From: Nitrospinaceae bacterium
GTDB lineage: Bacteria; Nitrospinota; Nitrospinia; Nitrospinales; VA-1
Reading direction: 5' to 3'
DNA: 62,361 bases
Assembly (NCBI GenBank): GCA_023271875.1
Contig: JALPWY010000006.1
Span: 1-62,361 of the forward strand
Part shown: positions 45,547 through 54,916 of the stretch, one piece after another
Numbering within the stretch: position 1 is the first letter of the stretch
Layout: each line of letters starts with the position of its first letter
Program-made: the position numbers and the translations under genes
Notes under the pieces: generated by a model
Database searches by the model: none
Told to the model about the DNA's origin: nothing
The model's input: only the letters and a program-made list of their open reading frames with translations

Positions 45547-46125
45547 ATATCCAATGCATATTTAATAATTGGACTAGGCAATCCTGGTCCGCGTTATGAG
45601 CTGACGCGCCATAATATTGGTTTTCTTGTGGCCGATAGCTTGGCTGATAAACAACGGATTGCGCTTTCCAAAAGCAAACACAAGGCTCTCTATGGTGAAG
45701 GGGAAATAGGAGGCTGCAAGGTCATGATCGCCAAACCCATGACCTATATGAATAATAGTGGTCAAGCGGCAAAGTTAATTCTTTCTGCCTCGGGGATTTC
45801 CCCCAACCAGGTTCTTGTTATTCATGATGACATTGACTTGCCGCTTGGAAAAATCAAAGTAAAAACTAAGGGCGGTGATGCCGGTCAGTTGGGAGTGCGG
45901 TCGATTACCGAGAAAGTTGGGACAGACCAGTATTGTCGTATTCGGGTAGGGGTGGGTCGACCCGATGATCAAGGTGATATTGTCGACTACGTATTAACCT
46001 CGTTCACCGAGGCGGAAACTCAGTTATTAAACGAGGTTATTGAAGAGGCGATAATTAAAGTTGAAGAAACATTGATGGCAATGAATAAACGTAATAATAA
46101 AACGGAGGAAAACGGAGAATGTTAA
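45547..46125 (+). CDS. pth: Peptidyl-tRNA hydrolase, start codon apparently non-canonical (AUA)
   Basis: The protein of about 192 residues recycles peptidyl-tRNA. Its N-terminal catalytic region, [23 protein letters not shown] (with the family's Asn and His), lies upstream of the first GTG at 45628 and has no ATG, GTG or TTG after the in-frame stop at 45529-45531. An ATA at 45547, with AGAGGG six bases before it, would give [14 protein letters not shown]. Other residues fit: PMTYMNNSG and [12 protein letters not shown]. The usual GGHNGL is GQLGVRS here, so the conserved His-Asn pair is changed. It overlaps hppA by seven bases. Confidence 0.88.
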   Translation: MSNAYLIIGLGNPGPRYELTRHNIGFLVADSLADKQRIALSKSKHKALYGEGEIGGCKVMIAKPMTYMNNSGQAAKLILSASGISPNQVLVIHDDIDLPLGKIKVKTKGGDAGQLGVRSITEKVGTDQYCRIRVGVGRPDDQGDIVDYVLTSFTEAETQLLNEVIEEAIIKVEETLMAMNKRNNKTEENGEC

Positions 46126-48194
46126 AGGAGTATAAAGGAGAACTGTTGTTTCTGGTCATTGCGATGGGAGCTTATGTTTTTATGGCTACCTTAAACATAT
46201 CGCAGAATTATTCATATTTTGCGGTGGTGTTCGGTATTTTCGGTTTGATTGTGGCTTGGAAGATTTATGAAAAAGTTGATGATCAATCAGATGGTAATGA
46301 GAAAATGAGAGAAATTGCAGAATCCATCCATGAAGGCGCGATGGTTTTTCTGTCACGAGAATATAAAATTCTTGGTTATTTTGTTGCAGGAGTTTTCATT
46401 CTTCTTATGATCGTTATTTCATCTCAAAAAGGATTTTGGATAGGTTTGTGGACATCAGTGTCTTATGTCATAGGTGCTGGTTGTTCCATGCTTGCAGGCT
46501 TTTTTGGAATGAATGCAGCGACTACCGCAAATGTACGTACTGCCCAAGCAGCTTCCGATGGAGGAAAGGCTAAGGCGCTTAATATCGCGTTTAATGGTGG
46601 GGCAGTTATGGGTTTGAGCGTCGCTAGTTTAGGCTTAATAGGAGTTGGTGGGCTTTTTCTTTTGTTTGGCAAGGGTGAATCGGCAAGTGTTATTAGCGGA
46701 TTTGCCATGGGAGCAAGTTCGATTGCTCTCTTCGCTCGTGTAGGGGGTGGAATCTATACAAAAATAGCGGATGTTGGTTCGGACCTTGTAGGTAAGGTTG
46801 AAGCGGGAATTCCTGAAGACGATCCAAGAAATCCTGGAGTTATTGCGGATAATGTAGGAGATTGTGTTGGCGATACTGCTGGTCTGGGAGCAGATATTTT
46901 CGAGTCTTACTGTGGTTCGATGATCGCTGCTATTGCCATAGGTGCCAGCATGTCAGCTATGAAATTTGAGTATATGGCACTTCCTCTCATTGTTGCCATG
47001 GTGGGCCTTATTGCATCGATTATAGGTATTCGGGCAATGGATGCGCTGGAGGATCAGGATCCATCAGCTGCATTACGTAATTGCACATTTGTCAGCGCAG
47101 GAGCAATGCTATTTGTAGCATTTTTTGTGATCAAGGTTATGGGTTTATCGTCTGGTGTTTTTGTCGCGCTAGCAGTTGGTTGTTTTGCTGGTATCGCTAT
47201 CGGACTGGTCACCGAATATTATACGGCAGGTTCTCCTGTTGTGAAAATTGCTGAATCGAGCAACACTGGCGTAGCTACAGTAATGATTACGGGGCTCGCT
47301 GTTGCGATGGAGAGTTGTGCCATACCTGTAATCATCATAACGATTGCGATATACTTCGGTTCGGTGTTTGCTGGTCTTTATGGCGTTGCCTTGGCTGCCG
47401 TCGGAATGTTGGCTACTGTTGGTATTACCATGTCGGTTGATGCATATGGACCAATTGCTGATAACGCGGGCGGTATCTCTGAGATGGCCGGCCTGGGTGA
47501 GGAGACGCGGAAAATTACTGATGGATTGGATGCAGTTGGTAATACCACCGCGGCTATTGGTAAGGGATTTGCTATCGGTTCTGCAGCCCTAACCGCATTG
47601 GCACTATTCGCAGCATTTACTCAGGCAGCAAACATTGAGTCCATTGACATTACTCAGCATAAGGTTGTTATAGGAGTATTCATAGGAGGAGTCATTCCAT
47701 TTTTTGTTGCTGCGCTTACTATGACGTCAGTAGGTAAGGGTGCTATGGATATGGTGAATGAAATTCGCCGGCAGTTTAAAGAGATCCCCGGCCTAATGGA
47801 GGGTACTGGGAAACCGGATAGCGCTAAGTGTATTGACATCAGCACTCAGTCAGCCTTAAGGGAGATGATCCTTCCTGGTGTTATTGCTATTGTTATGCCC
47901 ATATTGATAGGGCTTGTGCTGGGAGCTGAGGCTTTAGGTGGCATGCTTATGGGTGCTACTCTGGTAGGTGTGTTGCTGGCATTGTTTATGTCTAACGGGG
48001 GCGGTGCTTGGGACAATGCCAAAAAACATGTCGAAGCCGGGAATTTAGGTGGTAAAGGATCTGATGCTTATCATGCAACGGTTGTTGGTGATACAGTGGG
48101 TGACCCGCTTAAGGATACTTCCGGACCAGCGATGAATATTCTGATTAAGCTGATGTCTATTGTAGCTTTGGTGCTCGCACCGATGTTTATCTGA
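46119..48194 (+). CDS. hppA: Membrane-bound proton/sodium-translocating pyrophosphatase, K+-stimulated type
   Basis: The 691-residue ion pump hydrolyses pyrophosphate to drive H+ or Na+ across the inner membrane through about 16 helices. Substrate motifs are [40 protein letters not shown] and, near the end, [18 protein letters not shown]. The residue that decides K+ dependence lies in [10 protein letters not shown]: Ala rather than Lys, which marks the K+-stimulated class (many of these pump Na+). It overlaps the pth stop, so it is probably expressed with the ispE-pth cluster. Confidence 0.96.
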   Translation: MLKEYKGELLFLVIAMGAYVFMATLNISQNYSYFAVVFGIFGLIVAWKIYEKVDDQSDGNEKMREIAESIHEGAMVFLSREYKILGYFVAGVFILLMIVISSQKGFWIGLWTSVSYVIGAGCSMLAGFFGMNAATTANVRTAQAASDGGKAKALNIAFNGGAVMGLSVASLGLIGVGGLFLLFGKGESASVISGFAMGASSIALFARVGGGIYTKIADVGSDLVGKVEAGIPEDDPRNPGVIADNVGDCVGDTAGLGADIFESYCGSMIAAIAIGASMSAMKFEYMALPLIVAMVGLIASIIGIRAMDALEDQDPSAALRNCTFVSAGAMLFVAFFVIKVMGLSSGVFVALAVGCFAGIAIGLVTEYYTAGSPVVKIAESSNTGVATVMITGLAVAMESCAIPVIIITIAIYFGSVFAGLYGVALAAVGMLATVGITMSVDAYGPIADNAGGISEMAGLGEETRKITDGLDAVGNTTAAIGKGFAIGSAALTALALFAAFTQAANIESIDITQHKVVIGVFIGGVIPFFVAALTMTSVGKGAMDMVNEIRRQFKEIPGLMEGTGKPDSAKCIDISTQSALREMILPGVIAIVMPILIGLVLGAEALGGMLMGATLVGVLLALFMSNGGGAWDNAKKHVEAGNLGGKGSDAYHATVVGDTVGDPLKDTSGPAMNILIKLMSIVALVLAPMFI

Positions 48195-48213
48195 CTGTTT
48201 TAAGTTTTTTTAC

Positions 48214-48252
48214 AGGGGTGAGGGGCCTTAGTGTCCTTCGCCCCTTTTTTTT
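48214..48252 (+). terminator. Rho-independent terminator after hppA
   Basis: AGGGGTGAGG pairs with CCTTCGCCCCT around a short loop, followed by eight T. It ends just before the mqnA ATG, so mqnA probably has low read-through or an internal promoter. Confidence 0.8.
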
Positions 48253-48255
48253 GCT

Positions 48256-49059
48256 ATGACCAAACCAATGCTTAGATTTGGAATCCATAATTTCCTGAAT
48301 GCAGGCCCTCTTCTTTTACCTTTGAAGGAACAGGGTGTGAATATGGGGTTTCAAGTAATAACAGATTCACCTGCTGTTCTTGCAGATCGGTTAAAGTCGA
48401 GTGACTTGGATTTAGCCATGATCCCTTCGGTTGAGTATTTTAGGTCGGCCGATAGCTACCGACTAGTTCCAGGTGTGTGTATTGCTTCAAGAGGTGAAGT
48501 GGGAACAGTACTGTTTTTAACAAAAAAACCTATTGACGAAATCCGTTCGATTGCTGCAGATAATCGTTCTCGAACTTCGGTGGTTCTGCTTAAAATATTA
48601 TTTTCATTTAGATCGGATCTTTCTATTCATCCTTTTCCTCCAGATCTAGAATCAATGTTGGTTGATCATTCAGCCGCACTGATAATAGGAGACTCAGCTT
48701 TTAAATTGAGTGACCTCGACTCAAGCATAACTGTTTATGACCTTAGTGAGAAATGGTTTCGGCAGACAGGTAAAACCTTTGTTCATGCGGTGGTAGCAGC
48801 AAGAAAAAACATTCGCTTGAGTCAATCTCAAAAAAAATTCATTCAGCAGGTCAAAGCAGAAGGGTGTGGGAGAATTAAGGAAGTTGTGCAAGATTACAAA
48901 AGGTTGTCTAATGTGGATATTGAAGTGCTGGAAGACTATTTGGAAAAAAAAATTAGCTATGATTTAGATGAGGCGGCAACAGATGGTTTGGTTCATTTTA
49001 GAAACCTATGCTATCAACATGGAATGATTTTAAAAAAACATTCTATTAAATTTTTTTAA
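48256..49059 (+). CDS. mqnA: Chorismate dehydratase (menaquinone biosynthesis, futalosine pathway)
   Basis: The 267-residue solute-binding-protein-like enzyme removes water from chorismate to give 3-enolpyruvyl-benzoate, the first step of the futalosine route. It has the N-terminal FGIHNFLNAGPLLLPLKEQG, LDLAMIPSVEYFRSAD, LVPGVCIASRGEVGTVLFLT and the NRSRTSVVLLKILF box. Here the typical YLN is replaced by NFLN. The other mqn genes are not in this window. A second ATG four codons downstream is another possible start. Confidence 0.9.
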   Translation: MTKPMLRFGIHNFLNAGPLLLPLKEQGVNMGFQVITDSPAVLADRLKSSDLDLAMIPSVEYFRSADSYRLVPGVCIASRGEVGTVLFLTKKPIDEIRSIAADNRSRTSVVLLKILFSFRSDLSIHPFPPDLESMLVDHSAALIIGDSAFKLSDLDSSITVYDLSEKWFRQTGKTFVHAVVAARKNIRLSQSQKKFIQQVKAEGCGRIKEVVQDYKRLSNVDIEVLEDYLEKKISYDLDEAATDGLVHFRNLCYQHGMILKKHSIKFF

Positions 49060-49157
49060 ATGAGATTATTCCCTCAAGATCGAACCTGTTTTAAGTTAGG
49101 CAGGGGGTTATTTATAAAATCACTTGATATGCACAAAAAAATACTTTCAACATTCTT

Positions 49158-50111
49158 TTAGTTATTTTTTCTATATTCCATAACTGATGTTTGCAAGCGA
49201 GTCCACCCTTTTTCAGTCCACTCAATAAGTTTCCCCCCAGTGCTTTCTACAAAATCAAGATAGGCTTGCACTTCTTCACTTCTTTTTTGCGAAGATTTTT
49301 TTTGCAGATGGCTTTGTTGGTTCAGCGGTTCCCTTTTAGAGGGCGAAGGGATTGCTGGTAAAGTTATCATTGTAGATGTAGGTTCTTTTTTCTCTTGTTG
49401 AGTTGTTTCTTCAGGTTTTTCTTCTATAAAACCACCACTGATATGTGGTCTTTTGATTCGAAAGTTCTGAGAAGTTGAGGATTTTTGTTTAAGCTCGGCC
49501 TTGAGAGATTGTATCTCATTACGTAGAAGGTCAATAGTTTTTTCATTTTCGTTGGTTGTTTTGTCAAAAAGGGTTGTCCTTTTGGTTTGCTCAACGATTT
49601 CCCCAGAAAATTTAGCAGATATTTCTTTAGACTGCGTATCAGAAGAGGTTGCTTCTTGAATTTTCTTGATGACTTCCTCAGGTGGTCTAGCGAGTGTCTC
49701 TTTGGACTGAATATCAGGAAGATTTTTTAATTGGGGCGCTGTTGAAAAAAATTTCATTAAACTATCAGGCAAGGTTATAAAAAAACTGCTATCTTTTTTA
49801 TAGGTATAAAAATAGAAACCCGCGCCCAATACAATCAATAAAACTAGTAATAAGAGCCAACCTTTTACACTAGAATCTTTATTTATCGGATCTTCTTTAT
49901 CGGACTCTATTGATTGTTCTGATGCGAAGGTATTTTTTTCTTTTGGGGAAGAATTGACTTCTTCATCAGGCTCTATTGATTGTTCTGGTGCAAGGATATC
50001 TTTTTCTTTGGGGGAAGCATTGCCCTCTGTAGAGGAACCTTCGGAACTCGATTGGATATTTGAATTGTCTCGGTCGTCGTTCATAGTCGGCGACGATTTA
50101 GTATCCGCCAA
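49158..50111 (-). CDS. Membrane-anchored, repeat- and coiled-coil-containing hypothetical protein
   Basis: The 317-residue protein has an acidic, Ser/Glu-rich N-terminal region containing a 22-residue repeat (SPKEKDILAPEQSIEPDEEV and SPKEKNTFASEQSIESDKED), one membrane helix (GWLLLLVLLIVLGAGFYFY), then a charged stretch with a coiled coil (ENEKTIDLLRNEIQSLKAEL) and a Pro/Ser-rich linker before a C-terminal helical end (YLDFVESTGGKLIEWTEKGW). It is a single-pass protein of a cell-envelope type. No family is recognised. It lies nine bases after hisG on the same strand. Confidence 0.65.
   Translation of the reverse strand: MADTKSSPTMNDDRDNSNIQSSSEGSSTEGNASPKEKDILAPEQSIEPDEEVNSSPKEKNTFASEQSIESDKEDPINKDSSVKGWLLLLVLLIVLGAGFYFYTYKKDSSFFITLPDSLMKFFSTAPQLKNLPDIQSKETLARPPEEVIKKIQEATSSDTQSKEISAKFSGEIVEQTKRTTLFDKTTNENEKTIDLLRNEIQSLKAELKQKSSTSQNFRIKRPHISGGFIEEKPEETTQQEKKEPTSTMITLPAIPSPSKREPLNQQSHLQKKSSQKRSEEVQAYLDFVESTGGKLIEWTEKGWTRLQTSVMEYRKNN
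49906..50037 (-). repeat. Two 66-bp tandem repeats inside the coiled-coil protein gene
   Basis: Two copies (near 49906-49971 and 49972-50037) share TCTATTGATTGTTCTG and TTTTTCTTTTGGGGAAG, with scattered differences. They code for the 22-residue acidic repeat. Confidence 0.75.
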
Positions 50112-50120
50112 GATGCTCTT

Positions 50121-50999
50121 TCAATGAATGATTTTATTGATGGAGTACTCCACAATATCTTCAACGCCAATTGCTTTAAGGTCAGGTGCTATCTCACGCA
50201 CTAACCGTTCCTCTAAAATCACAGTGAGATCCATCCAATTAGAATCAGTCAACTCGGCAATCGTGGGTTTTTTCCCTTCCGGAAGAATTTTTATGACTTC
50301 ATCAAGCTTATTTTTGGGCACGTTCATCATAAGCCCAACTTGTCCATTAGCGGCCATTGCGCTTTGAAGCATAAGTACAAGCCTTTCAACTTTTTGTTTT
50401 TTCCAGGGATTGTCATAAGCCTCTTTGTTCATAACAAATTTTGTGTTTGATTCCATGAGGGTTTCGATAATTCGTAAATTGTTAGCTCTGAGAGAACTGC
50501 CAGTTTCTGTGATTTCGACGATAGCATCCACAAGTTTTGGTGGCTTGACTTCGGTGGCCCCCCAAGAAAATTCAACTTCTGCTGTTACCCCGTGTTTTTT
50601 AAGATAATCAACAGTCATGTTAACAGCTTCAGTGGCTATACGTTTCCCTTGCAAGTCTTTAACTGATTGGATTGGTGATTCGTTGGGAACGGCAAGCACC
50701 CAACGAACAGGTAGTGATGAAGTTTTGGAATAAACTAGATCGGCAATTTCGATAACATCCGCACGGTTTTCTTGGATCCAATCTTTACCTGTTAGTCCTG
50801 CATCAAGGACACCATTTTGGACATAACGTGCGATTTCCTGAGCACGAATTAACATGCATTCGATTTCATTATCGTCAACAGATGGGAAATAAGAACGGTT
50901 CTTTATTTTTATATTATATCCAGCTCTGGCAAACAGTTTAACTGTAGCCTCTTCAAGACTCCCTTTTGGAATACCTAGTTTTAAAATATTACTACTCAT
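50121..50999 (-). CDS. hisG: ATP phosphoribosyltransferase, long form
   Basis: The 292-residue enzyme performs the first committed step of histidine synthesis (ATP + PRPP). It has [19 protein letters not shown], the periplasmic-binding-like catalytic halves ([13 protein letters not shown], the [17 protein letters not shown] loop), and a C-terminal HisG_C domain ([20 protein letters not shown]) that gives feedback inhibition. The long form does not need HisZ. hisI follows in the same direction, 61 bases upstream on the minus strand. Confidence 0.95.
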   Translation of the reverse strand: MSSNILKLGIPKGSLEEATVKLFARAGYNIKIKNRSYFPSVDDNEIECMLIRAQEIARYVQNGVLDAGLTGKDWIQENRADVIEIADLVYSKTSSLPVRWVLAVPNESPIQSVKDLQGKRIATEAVNMTVDYLKKHGVTAEVEFSWGATEVKPPKLVDAIVEITETGSSLRANNLRIIETLMESNTKFVMNKEAYDNPWKKQKVERLVLMLQSAMAANGQVGLMMNVPKNKLDEVIKILPEGKKPTIAELTDSNWMDLTVILEERLVREIAPDLKAIGVEDIVEYSINKIIH

Positions 51000-51060
51000 A
51001 AATTTCTTTCTTCAATAAATTAAATCAAAATGAATCGGTAGATCGGCTTTATCGATACTT

Positions 51061-51435
51061 TTAAGATTTTTTATAAACTGTGTCAGGATCAAATATTTTT
51101 TCATCAACGATTTTTACCTCACCATTGATTTTTCTGAAAAAGCAACTCACATAGCCTTTGTGGCAGGCGGCTTTACCAACTTGTTCCACCTTAAGTAAAA
51201 CAGTATCGTTATCACAATCTATAAAGACTTCTTTTACAATCTGAACGTTACCGCTTTCTTCACCTTTCATCCACTGTTTATCTCTGGATCGGCTATAAAA
51301 CCAAGCTTTCCCTGTTTCTAGCGTTTTGTCCCATGCAATTTCATTCATATACGCCAGCATTAGAACTTTCCCAGACTCAGCATCCTGTATAATGGCTGGA
51401 ACAAGTCCATCCATTTTTTCGAAATCTAGCTCCAT
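51061..51435 (-). CDS. hisI: Phosphoribosyl-AMP cyclohydrolase
   Basis: The 124-residue enzyme opens the adenine ring in step three of histidine synthesis. It has [31 protein letters not shown], the metal-binding DCDNDTVLL and the zinc ligands in [14 protein letters not shown]. It is monofunctional: there is no HisE domain fused. hisG is 61 bases downstream, and the rest of the his genes are absent. Confidence 0.95.
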   Translation of the reverse strand: MELDFEKMDGLVPAIIQDAESGKVLMLAYMNEIAWDKTLETGKAWFYSRSRDKQWMKGEESGNVQIVKEVFIDCDNDTVLLKVEQVGKAACHKGYVSCFFRKINGEVKIVDEKIFDPDTVYKKS

Positions 51436-51598
51436 TATAAAACCCCTATAGTAAAACCCAGAAATTTAAAATATTATTGATTTTCTGTCAACCTTATAAT
51501 AGCCTATTTGAAAAAAACACGACACGCTCTATCCTTAACAGCGTTATTTTTTTGTTATTTAGGTCGTTATTAACGTTAAATGGTGGAGGAGATGTCAT

Positions 51599-52240
51599 TT
51601 GTTGAAAAAGGGACTTATTATGCCATCTATTTCTCACTTTCAGATATACAAACCGGCTGAACCTTGCGGCTTGACTGGGGAAAATTTAAAACAAACAATG
51701 GAAAAAGTTATTTTGGAGCGTCTATCCTCGAATGGGAGGGATTTTGATCTCAAAGGGTACTGCGTTGGAAGTAATGGAATGACAGTTTTTTCAAAGGACG
51801 ATCGCCTATCTAGTTTAAAGCGATTGAATCTTGGGGGGAATCGAATTGGTGATGAAGGGGCAAAACTTCTGGCCGAATCACCTATTTTTTCTAAATTACA
51901 ATGGCTCGAGTTGGGTGGAAATGATTTGGGTCCAGAGGGTATCCGAGCAATTTGCCGGTCTACTACGTTGAAGAAATTAAAAACACTAAATGTTTATCGA
52001 AATTTAATTAAAAGTGAGGGAGTTAGATTTATTGCAAAAGAAAATTGTTTAAGCCAATTGGAGGAGTTAGATTTGGCTCAAAATGAAATCGGAGATGAAG
52101 GAGTAATGGCACTCGCTGTATCCAAGTTATTTCCAAACTTAGTAGCACTTTATATGGACAATAACTTTGCATCGGCGGAAGCTAAAGAAGATGCTAGGGC
52201 TTGTCCCAACTTTCATAAACTCGAGTCATTAAATTTATAA
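51599..52240 (+). CDS. Leucine-rich-repeat protein (ribonuclease-inhibitor type)
   Basis: The 213-residue protein has five LRR units with the RI-type spacing: LKRLNLGGNRIGDEGAKLLA, LQWLELGGNDLGPEGIRAIC, LKTLNVYRNLIKSEGVRFIA, LEELDLAQNEIGDEGVMALA and LVALYMDNNF. There is no signal peptide, so it is cytosolic. A TTG at 51599 lies nine bases after GGAGG and is the best start; an ATG in another frame at 51592 is too close. Partner unknown. It is 25 bases before the AlgH gene. Confidence 0.8.
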   Translation: MLKKGLIMPSISHFQIYKPAEPCGLTGENLKQTMEKVILERLSSNGRDFDLKGYCVGSNGMTVFSKDDRLSSLKRLNLGGNRIGDEGAKLLAESPIFSKLQWLELGGNDLGPEGIRAICRSTTLKKLKTLNVYRNLIKSEGVRFIAKENCLSQLEELDLAQNEIGDEGVMALAVSKLFPNLVALYMDNNFASAEAKEDARACPNFHKLESLNL

Positions 52241-52265
52241 CCTTAATTGCGGTATTTTGTAAGTT

Positions 52266-52850
52266 ATGGAGTTCCCTGAAGATTTTAAAAATAAGCAATA
52301 TGGAAAAGGCTCGTTGCTTATTGCCAACCCGGTTTTGCCTGATCCAAATTTTTCACGAGCCGTGATTTTGTTATGTAATCATGACGAGCAGGGATCTTTC
52401 GGGTTAGTCATAAATCGTTCGGCTCAATTGAAAGCACCGGATCTGTTTTCTAGTATTGATATTCTTAAGTCTTATAATGAAAAGATCTACATAGGTGGTC
52501 CTGTTTCTCAAGCGATGGTTTTCTATCTTTATCGGTCGACCAAGGGCATTGATGGTTTAGATGAAGTCTGTTCTGGAGTTTATTTTGGGAGTAGTTTAGA
52601 AACGCTTGAATCGCTTTACCTCGATATTGCAAACCCAAAGGAGAATATTCGTTTCTATCTGGGATATTCTGGGTGGTCAAATAGTCAATTAGATGGAGAG
52701 ATGGAACAAAATAGCTGGTTAATTCAAAGTGCCGATGAACGATTTATTTTTCTTGAATCGGAGGATCTAATATGGCCCCAAGCGGTCAACTCCTTGGGAG
52801 AAAAATATCAATATCTAACCAAGGCCCCAGTGAACCCCCAGTGGAACTGA
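52266..52850 (+). CDS. AlgH/YqgE family protein (UPF0301)
   Basis: The 194-residue protein matches UPF0301: KGSLLIANPVLPDPNFSRAV, LLCNHDEQGSFGLVINRSAQ, YIGGPVSQ and RFYLGYSGWSNSQLDGEM. YqgE is widespread in Gram-negatives; its function is unsettled, and AlgH was linked to alginate regulation in Pseudomonas. It is followed by the RNA-modification genes, 63 bases on. Confidence 0.9.
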   Translation: MEFPEDFKNKQYGKGSLLIANPVLPDPNFSRAVILLCNHDEQGSFGLVINRSAQLKAPDLFSSIDILKSYNEKIYIGGPVSQAMVFYLYRSTKGIDGLDEVCSGVYFGSSLETLESLYLDIANPKENIRFYLGYSGWSNSQLDGEMEQNSWLIQSADERFIFLESEDLIWPQAVNSLGEKYQYLTKAPVNPQWN

Positions 52851-52913
52851 TGATGCAAGATATACTCATCTCCTCTAAATAAATTTTTACCGTTAGTTAG
52901 ATTTGATTTTGTC

Positions 52914-53819
52914 ATGAATCGATTACATGCGCTTCCTCCAACTGAGCAGATTTACCGGTCTCATGTTCCGCCCCAATACGATAATTTCCCCATCGAGAAA
53001 TATTTTGCAACGCGATTTTCTTATCAAGATGAGGAAGAATGGTCACGTCAGATTCGTGCAGGTAAAATTATTGTCAATGGCAAGGTAGCATTAATTGGTC
53101 AGAAATTACGTGCAAGCGACCTTACCATTACAAACGGGGGCTTCCGAATAGAGCCAGCGGCAGATAGAACATTAAATGTTATCTACGAGGACAAAAATAT
53201 CCGTGCATTTAATAAAAGTGCTCCTATTCCGGTGCATCCCTGTGGTCGATATTTTAAGAATTCAATGACCGAGGTTTTAAAGGATGTGTATCCCGATGAA
53301 GTGCCTCGCCCGATTCAGAGACTTGATGTTATGACAACGGGAGTAATCGTGTTTGCTCGGACACAAAAAGCAGCAGCTTTTCTCATGCAAGAATTTAAAA
53401 AGAATAGAGTTGAGAAAGAATATTTTGTACTGGTAGAAGGTGTTCCACGATCAAAGCAATTTACGATAAATAAACCAATCGGAAAACTCACAGCGTCGAA
53501 ACGGGTTGCAGGGGAAGAGATGCCTGGCTCCCAACCGGCGCGTACGGATGTTGAATGGCTAACATCAATCAAGGGACGATCTTTGTTGAGAGTAATTCCA
53601 CGCTCGGGTCGTACAAACCAGATAAGAGTTCATTTGGCCAGTGAGGGACTTCCTATTTATAATGATTCTGTTTATGGTAACGGGAAAGTTTCTGATCAAG
53701 AGTTTAACCTGCATCATCGTCGTATGCAGTTTCAATGTTTTGATACAAAATTTCAATTAACAGCAATTTATCCTCCTCACTTCCAACCTTATATTAATAA
53801 GGTCGGAGAGAACAAATGA
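52914..53819 (+). CDS. RNA pseudouridine synthase, RluA family
   Basis: The 301-residue enzyme has an N-terminal S4-like domain (AGKIIVNGKVALIGQKLR) and the RluA catalytic domain with VIYEDKNIRAFNKSAPIPVH, the active-site Asp in PIQRLDVMTTGVIVFA, EKEYFVLVEG and TNQIRVHLASEGLPIYND. It isomerises uridine to pseudouridine in rRNA or tRNA; the exact site cannot be told. It overlaps the dihydrouridine synthase start by four bases (ATGA). Confidence 0.9.
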   Translation: MNRLHALPPTEQIYRSHVPPQYDNFPIEKYFATRFSYQDEEEWSRQIRAGKIIVNGKVALIGQKLRASDLTITNGGFRIEPAADRTLNVIYEDKNIRAFNKSAPIPVHPCGRYFKNSMTEVLKDVYPDEVPRPIQRLDVMTTGVIVFARTQKAAAFLMQEFKKNRVEKEYFVLVEGVPRSKQFTINKPIGKLTASKRVAGEEMPGSQPARTDVEWLTSIKGRSLLRVIPRSGRTNQIRVHLASEGLPIYNDSVYGNGKVSDQEFNLHHRRMQFQCFDTKFQLTAIYPPHFQPYINKVGENK

Positions 53820-54880
53820 ACCGTCCAAACTCATATATAAGTAATAATCAAGATGTTCTTGCCGCTGAATCTTTACGTGGTAAATTGATCGATGGCGCGC
53901 GCAACCCTTTTTGGTTGGCGCCCATGGCCGGGATTACTGATATTTGTTTTCGTCAGTTAATGGATGAAATGGGAGCAGGAGTTTTGGTTTCCGAATTAGT
54001 TTCTGCTAAAGGTCTCCTTTATAATTCAGGGAAAACTCATAAAATGATAGAGGTTCACCCAAAGTCTAAATCTTTGGTAGGGGTTCAGCTCTTTGGTGAA
54101 TCTGAAGAAGATATAATAAATGCAGCTCATCATGTTAAGGAGGCAGGAGCTTCATTCGTTGATATCAATCTAGGATGCCCAGTTAAGAAGGTGGTAAAGA
54201 AAGGTTGCGGCGCAGCACTGATGCGTGATCCGGCTTACCTAGAAACGTTTTTAACAAAAATAAAACACGGAATAGAGCTTCCTCTTACTGTTAAAATGCG
54301 TACTGGATGGAGCCATGATGAACTGACTATCCATGAATGCGTGAGGGCAGCAAAGAACTCTGGGTGTGAATGGGTTGCAATACATGGGAGAACACGTGCG
54401 CAAGGTTATGAAGGTAAGGCTGATTGGGATTTGATAGCTAAAGTCAAACAAAGGGCGCAAATTCCGATTATTGGCAACGGTGATATACGGACGGTGGATC
54501 AAGCTCAAAAATTATTAAGTGATTCAGGAGTCGATGCGGTAATGATAGGTCGCGGAGCGTTGAGAAATCCATGGATATTTAAAGAATGTATAGGTTTGGA
54601 TAAAAATGATTTTGAATCGTCTTGTGAAGTTCTGGATCGCTATCTTGAGTTATTGAGAGCTAAATATGATTTGCGCAATACACTCATCTGTCTACGTAAG
54701 TTTGCTTCATGGCTTGTTTATGGTTATCCAGGGGCTGCTTCATTTCGGAGTTCTATGTATCATTTGCTTACGATTGATGAGCTGCTCCAGAGTGCTCGAA
54801 TTTTTTTTAAGAGAGTTGCCCACTTACCAAAACCTAAATTTAAATTTTCCGAAAGCTTTATGGCGAATGGTCATGGATGA
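53816..54880 (+). CDS. tRNA-dihydrouridine synthase, DusB-like
   Basis: The 354-residue flavoenzyme reduces uridine in the tRNA D-loop. It has WLAPMAGITDICFRQLMDEM, FGESEEDIINAA, the INLGCPVKKVVKKGCGAALM box with the catalytic Cys, KMRTGWSHDE, IHGRTRAQGYEGKADWDLI and GNGDIRT. The gene is tightly coupled to the pseudouridine synthase before it. Length is slightly longer than average because of a 30-residue N-terminal extension. Confidence 0.92.
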   Translation: MNRPNSYISNNQDVLAAESLRGKLIDGARNPFWLAPMAGITDICFRQLMDEMGAGVLVSELVSAKGLLYNSGKTHKMIEVHPKSKSLVGVQLFGESEEDIINAAHHVKEAGASFVDINLGCPVKKVVKKGCGAALMRDPAYLETFLTKIKHGIELPLTVKMRTGWSHDELTIHECVRAAKNSGCEWVAIHGRTRAQGYEGKADWDLIAKVKQRAQIPIIGNGDIRTVDQAQKLLSDSGVDAVMIGRGALRNPWIFKECIGLDKNDFESSCEVLDRYLELLRAKYDLRNTLICLRKFASWLVYGYPGAASFRSSMYHLLTIDELLQSARIFFKRVAHLPKPKFKFSESFMANGHG

Positions 54881-54916
54881 TTCAGAGTAATTTGCGTTAA
54901 TTAATTTTCTAATAAG

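Noticed and set aside
45521-45560. Programmed frameshift joining rplY and pth
   Set aside because: No classical slippery heptamer is present in the 13-base window where both frames are open; a non-canonical pth start is simpler, though not proven.
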